From: Psoroptes ovis
Lineage: Eukaryota > Arthropoda > Arachnida > Sarcoptiformes > Psoroptidae
DNA length: 64,000 nt
Direction of reading: 5' to 3'
Assembly: GCA_002943765.1 (NCBI GenBank)
Contig: PQWQ01000002.1
Location: 2,232,001-2,296,000 of the forward strand
The position numbers and the translations under genes were made by a program. Shown one piece after another: positions 61,401-64,000 of this stretch. Below the pieces are notes generated by a model. The model was not told where the DNA came from and searched no databases. It was given only the letters and a program-made list of their open reading frames with translations. How positions within the stretch are numbered: position 1 is the first letter of the stretch; each line of letters begins with the position of its first letter.

Positions 61401-62071
61401 GTGGGCAGTAGATCATCTACAACGACATCAATCCATTTACCGTATTGCCAGAAACGAAAGTGAAATATGCCTAAGAATCAAAAATGAATATTAAATATTG
61501 AACCAACTTGACATGATCTTCACTCACCAGCATAATCACTTTTATCAAAAGATTGCTCAGGAGGAACTACTCTGTCAAAATATTTTTCATTCATGGTCAA
61601 GTTTGCCACAGCTAAGCAAGGATAATGAATTATTCATTGTTTGCATTGAATTTCATTCCATCATACCTGCCAAAAACCAACAGTTGCCAAGTTCACCTTG
61701 TTTTACGTCAAAACGACCTGCTCCATGACTAATAAATTTAGGGTGGCTTGTAATCTGATGCGGCCGCAACCATTGAAATCTTCGTGAACCTCTTCCATGA
61801 AGATAATAAGATTGATCGGATGCTGGAAACGCTGGATCAACGAACAATTCTCCTTCTAGTTGACATCTTTCTTTTAATTTGGCATAATCTTGTGGTGGAC
61901 CACTGTAATTTGATGTTAAACCTGATTTCCGTTCACCGAGCTTTATTGAAATTAAAAATAAATAAATAAATTATATAAATGACAACAAATATACAAAATA
62001 AATACAAAGAATACATCTCGAGGATATACTCTCGAGTTGGGCATAAATTGATTTAACAGTTGTTGAAACAT
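58483..62071 (-). CDS. Classical calpain, Ca2+-dependent cysteine protease with penta-EF-hand domain
   Basis: Fifteen minus-strand exons: 62071-62015, 61940-61667, 61611-61528, 61470-61320, 61256-61215, 61158-61052, 60995-60577, 60524-60307, 60242-60124, 60069-59900, 59760-59494, 59380-59233, 59173-59102, 59041-58566 and 58509-58483. Every phase fits, giving 876 aa. The catalytic triad is intact: Cys106 (GELGNCWFLA), His266 (GHAYSI) and Asn294 (RNPWGN). The C2-like domain III follows (AGGCRNHLSTFYLNPQY), then an extra linker of about 110 residues, then a penta-EF-hand domain with DTDQSGKLGFDE and the typical end FTLDEFIREVLYS. A Gly/Phe/Ala-rich insert of about 50 residues splits the EF-hand region, as known for fly Calpain A. 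The enzyme cuts cytosolic substrates on Ca2+ rise. A reading frame running past 58566 is intronic and must not be taken as the C-terminus. Confidence 0.96.
59494..59760 (-). other. Calpain exon 11, a frame-neutral 267-base cassette
   Basis: This exon is 89 codons long and phase 0 at both ends, so leaving it out would keep the frame. It encodes an Asp/Pro-rich stretch, a hydrophobic stretch (FDLMRLINMCIPLIN) and a basic end (QKRSKRAADL) between domain III and the EF hands. No standard calpain domain covers it. Confidence 0.75.
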
Positions 62072-64000
62072 TGTTATTTCTTTTTTTGAAAATGTCATTG
62101 ATTGTTAATCAAACACATGTTTTATTGTTATTGACATTCCGCAAACACACACAAATAGTGAGAAAAAGAGCAAAGACACACGCATTTCAATTAATGGATT
62201 GTTGGCAACACCAAAGTAACCAAAAATATTGGAAAATTGTCAGGTGTGCATGTGTGTGTTTATGGATCTGAGCAGTTGTATAACGTGCACAGACACGCAT
62301 AACTGTTAATGACATTTTTGATCATGATCAAAGTCAGTTGATTCATTGATCAGAGATTAGAGATTTTTCGACAAAAATATTTGCGAATGCCGCTAAAGTG
62401 ATTAATGTTTTCAACTCGATATTTTCTCGATTAATTTAACCTGAATCAATTGATTGATTAATTTTATTTCATTCAAATTTTTGTAATTATGAAATCTCGG
62501 ATCAAAAATTCATTACTAGTAATTGTAAGTTAAATCAGTTTTCTTGTATTAGATTACAATTTAAAATTAAACAATAAATAATTACATTGAATATCCATAA
62601 ATTGTTCATTGTTTTATCATTTATTATTATTTATTATTTATCCTTTTATGGAATTTTTATTTATTCAAAATATTTATTTCGCAAATTTAGGTGATAAATG
62701 ATGATAATTAATATGAGAAAAAATAAATATTTATGGCTTGATGTGATTGATTCCAAATTCTTGTGAAATTTGGTGAAAATAATTGATAACATTGAATCAA
62801 TTTAATGGAATGAAATGGAACAATATCAAAATACAAATTGAACACAGAGAGCAAACTCATGTAAACAAACAAGAAGAAAAATAACAACTTAAAGCTTATA
62901 GTGAATGGACAATCACATCAACATCGACAACAACAACAACCACAACAAAACACTTGACACAAATGGCAAAACTTTGTATTAGTTTTCTTTAAATATTCAT
63001 TAATTCATTCATAAATTAATTGTTTGATGGTCAATAATAAACAATTAACAATTGATGAATTTTTTAGAATGAATATTTTGAATGTTGATGACACCTTAGT
63101 GTTATTGTTGTTGGTATGATCAGTTAATTAATTAATTAAAGGCAGTGTAATGTTGATGTAGATGATGATGGTGATGAATTCAAAAAGGACAATATGATTG
63201 TTTTCATTTCACATGTATTCAAAATGTAATTTGATTGTTTATTACACATAATTATGAATTATTTAGAATGATGATCAGTATGAAGATGATTGCTACATTG
63301 TTGTTGTTGTGGTCGTTGTTTCAACTACTTAACTGTTTTGTGTGAACGTCAATTGATAAATAAATGTCTGAATGAAATGAATGAATGATTGAATATAAAT
63401 CAATCACGATCAACCTTGGCCAATCGGTTACGGTGTTTGTTTATTTTATGATCGTATTTGAAATTTTTTCTGTCATTTTCTCTGATTCAGCAAAAGAATC
63501 AAATTTTATCGAATGCTACATATGATAAATATATCCCAACACTTGATTCTTGTCGACGTAACAAATGTTTATCATGATTAATCGGTACATCAAAAGAAAA
63601 GAAAATAAAAGAATGAACATTCATTGGCCATTTTCGGACTGTAAGATGTACCTCTATGAATTATATTCAAAGTATTCAACTAACAGCATATAATCAAATT
63701 TATAATTTAAATTCAAGAATGATTTGAAAAGACAAGACATAAACCTGTTCACCTTGACTTTGCTTTTCTATCCCAATGTGGTAATAAATGTGTTATTGAT
63801 ATCGAAAAAATAATGAATTTTCTGTTTACCAGAATTCATAGTGAAAAATGATCTTAATGCAGAAAAAAGAAATTTGAATATTTATTTACATATCTACCTT
63901 GTAAATATTATCTTGTGGTTTAATCGAGGTAATCGATTCACGCCAATCAGATTTAATCAGATTCGATTTTTTATATTTCCATTCAGCATTTTTCAATTCT
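62072..64000. other. Upstream flank of the calpain gene, no gene assigned
   Basis: AT-rich DNA that must hold the calpain promoter. The only candidate is a 12-codon plus-strand start at 62489-62524 (MKSRIKNSLLVI) that ends at a GTAAGT donor and could be a signal-peptide first exon of a gene running out of the window. The evidence is weak. The rest shows ATT/ATG repeats and chance frames. Confidence 0.5.

Overview
The window is nuclear DNA from an AT-rich animal with small introns. The signs point to an arthropod, most likely an acariform (astigmatid, house-dust-mite-like) mite. It has canonical GT-AG introns of 55-100 bases, abundant ATG/ATC and ATT trinucleotide repeats, a neurexin tail ending in EWYV as in fly Nrx-1, a three-domain chitin-binding peritrophin/obstructor gene, and a Dysfusion-type bHLH-PAS factor. 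The species is inferred, not proven. No rRNA, tRNA, CRISPR array or intact transposon was recognised.

Layout. 1-8855: AT-rich sequence with no gene I can name. 8856-14586 (+): exons for the PAS domains and the long low-complexity tail of a Dysfusion/NPAS4-like transcription factor; its bHLH exons are not visible. 14587-35509: about 21 kb without a recognisable gene, holding simple repeats, a 25-bp minisatellite and several short islands of raised GC that read like coding sequence but are broken or unassigned. 35510-41494 (+): a complete neurexin in nine exons. 41495-44886: spacer with a 23-bp inverted repeat. 44887-47913 (+): an LRIG-type LRR/Ig receptor. 48121-48978 (-): an unknown basic, probably nuclear protein. 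50402-51378 (-): secreted protein with three chitin-binding domains. 52537-55242 (+): DHX16/Prp2 splicing helicase, intronless. 55318-57146 (-): cytosolic tyrosyl-tRNA synthetase with EMAP-II tail. 57776-58255 (-): UPF0488 family protein. 58483-62071 (-): classical calpain in 15 exons. 62072-64000: no gene assigned.

I rebuilt the splice structures by hand from reading-frame continuity, GT-AG borders and family motifs. Summed exon lengths divide by three and give 1810 aa (neurexin), 984 aa (LRIG), 229 aa (peritrophin), 521 aa (TyrRS) and 876 aa (calpain). The genes do not form one pathway. They are a mix of neural and developmental genes (Dysfusion, neurexin, LRIG) and housekeeping genes (DHX16, TyrRS). 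The right-hand third is gene-dense, with convergent pairs whose 3' ends nearly touch.

No clearly new biological system is visible. The best candidates for something undescribed are the frame-broken GC islands near 20.9-21.3 kb, 25.7-25.9 kb, 30.6-30.9 kb and 34.3-34.6 kb, the orphan reading frame at 14985-15080 just behind the Dysfusion tail, the 23-bp inverted repeat at 44.1 kb, and a frame-neutral cassette exon in the calpain.
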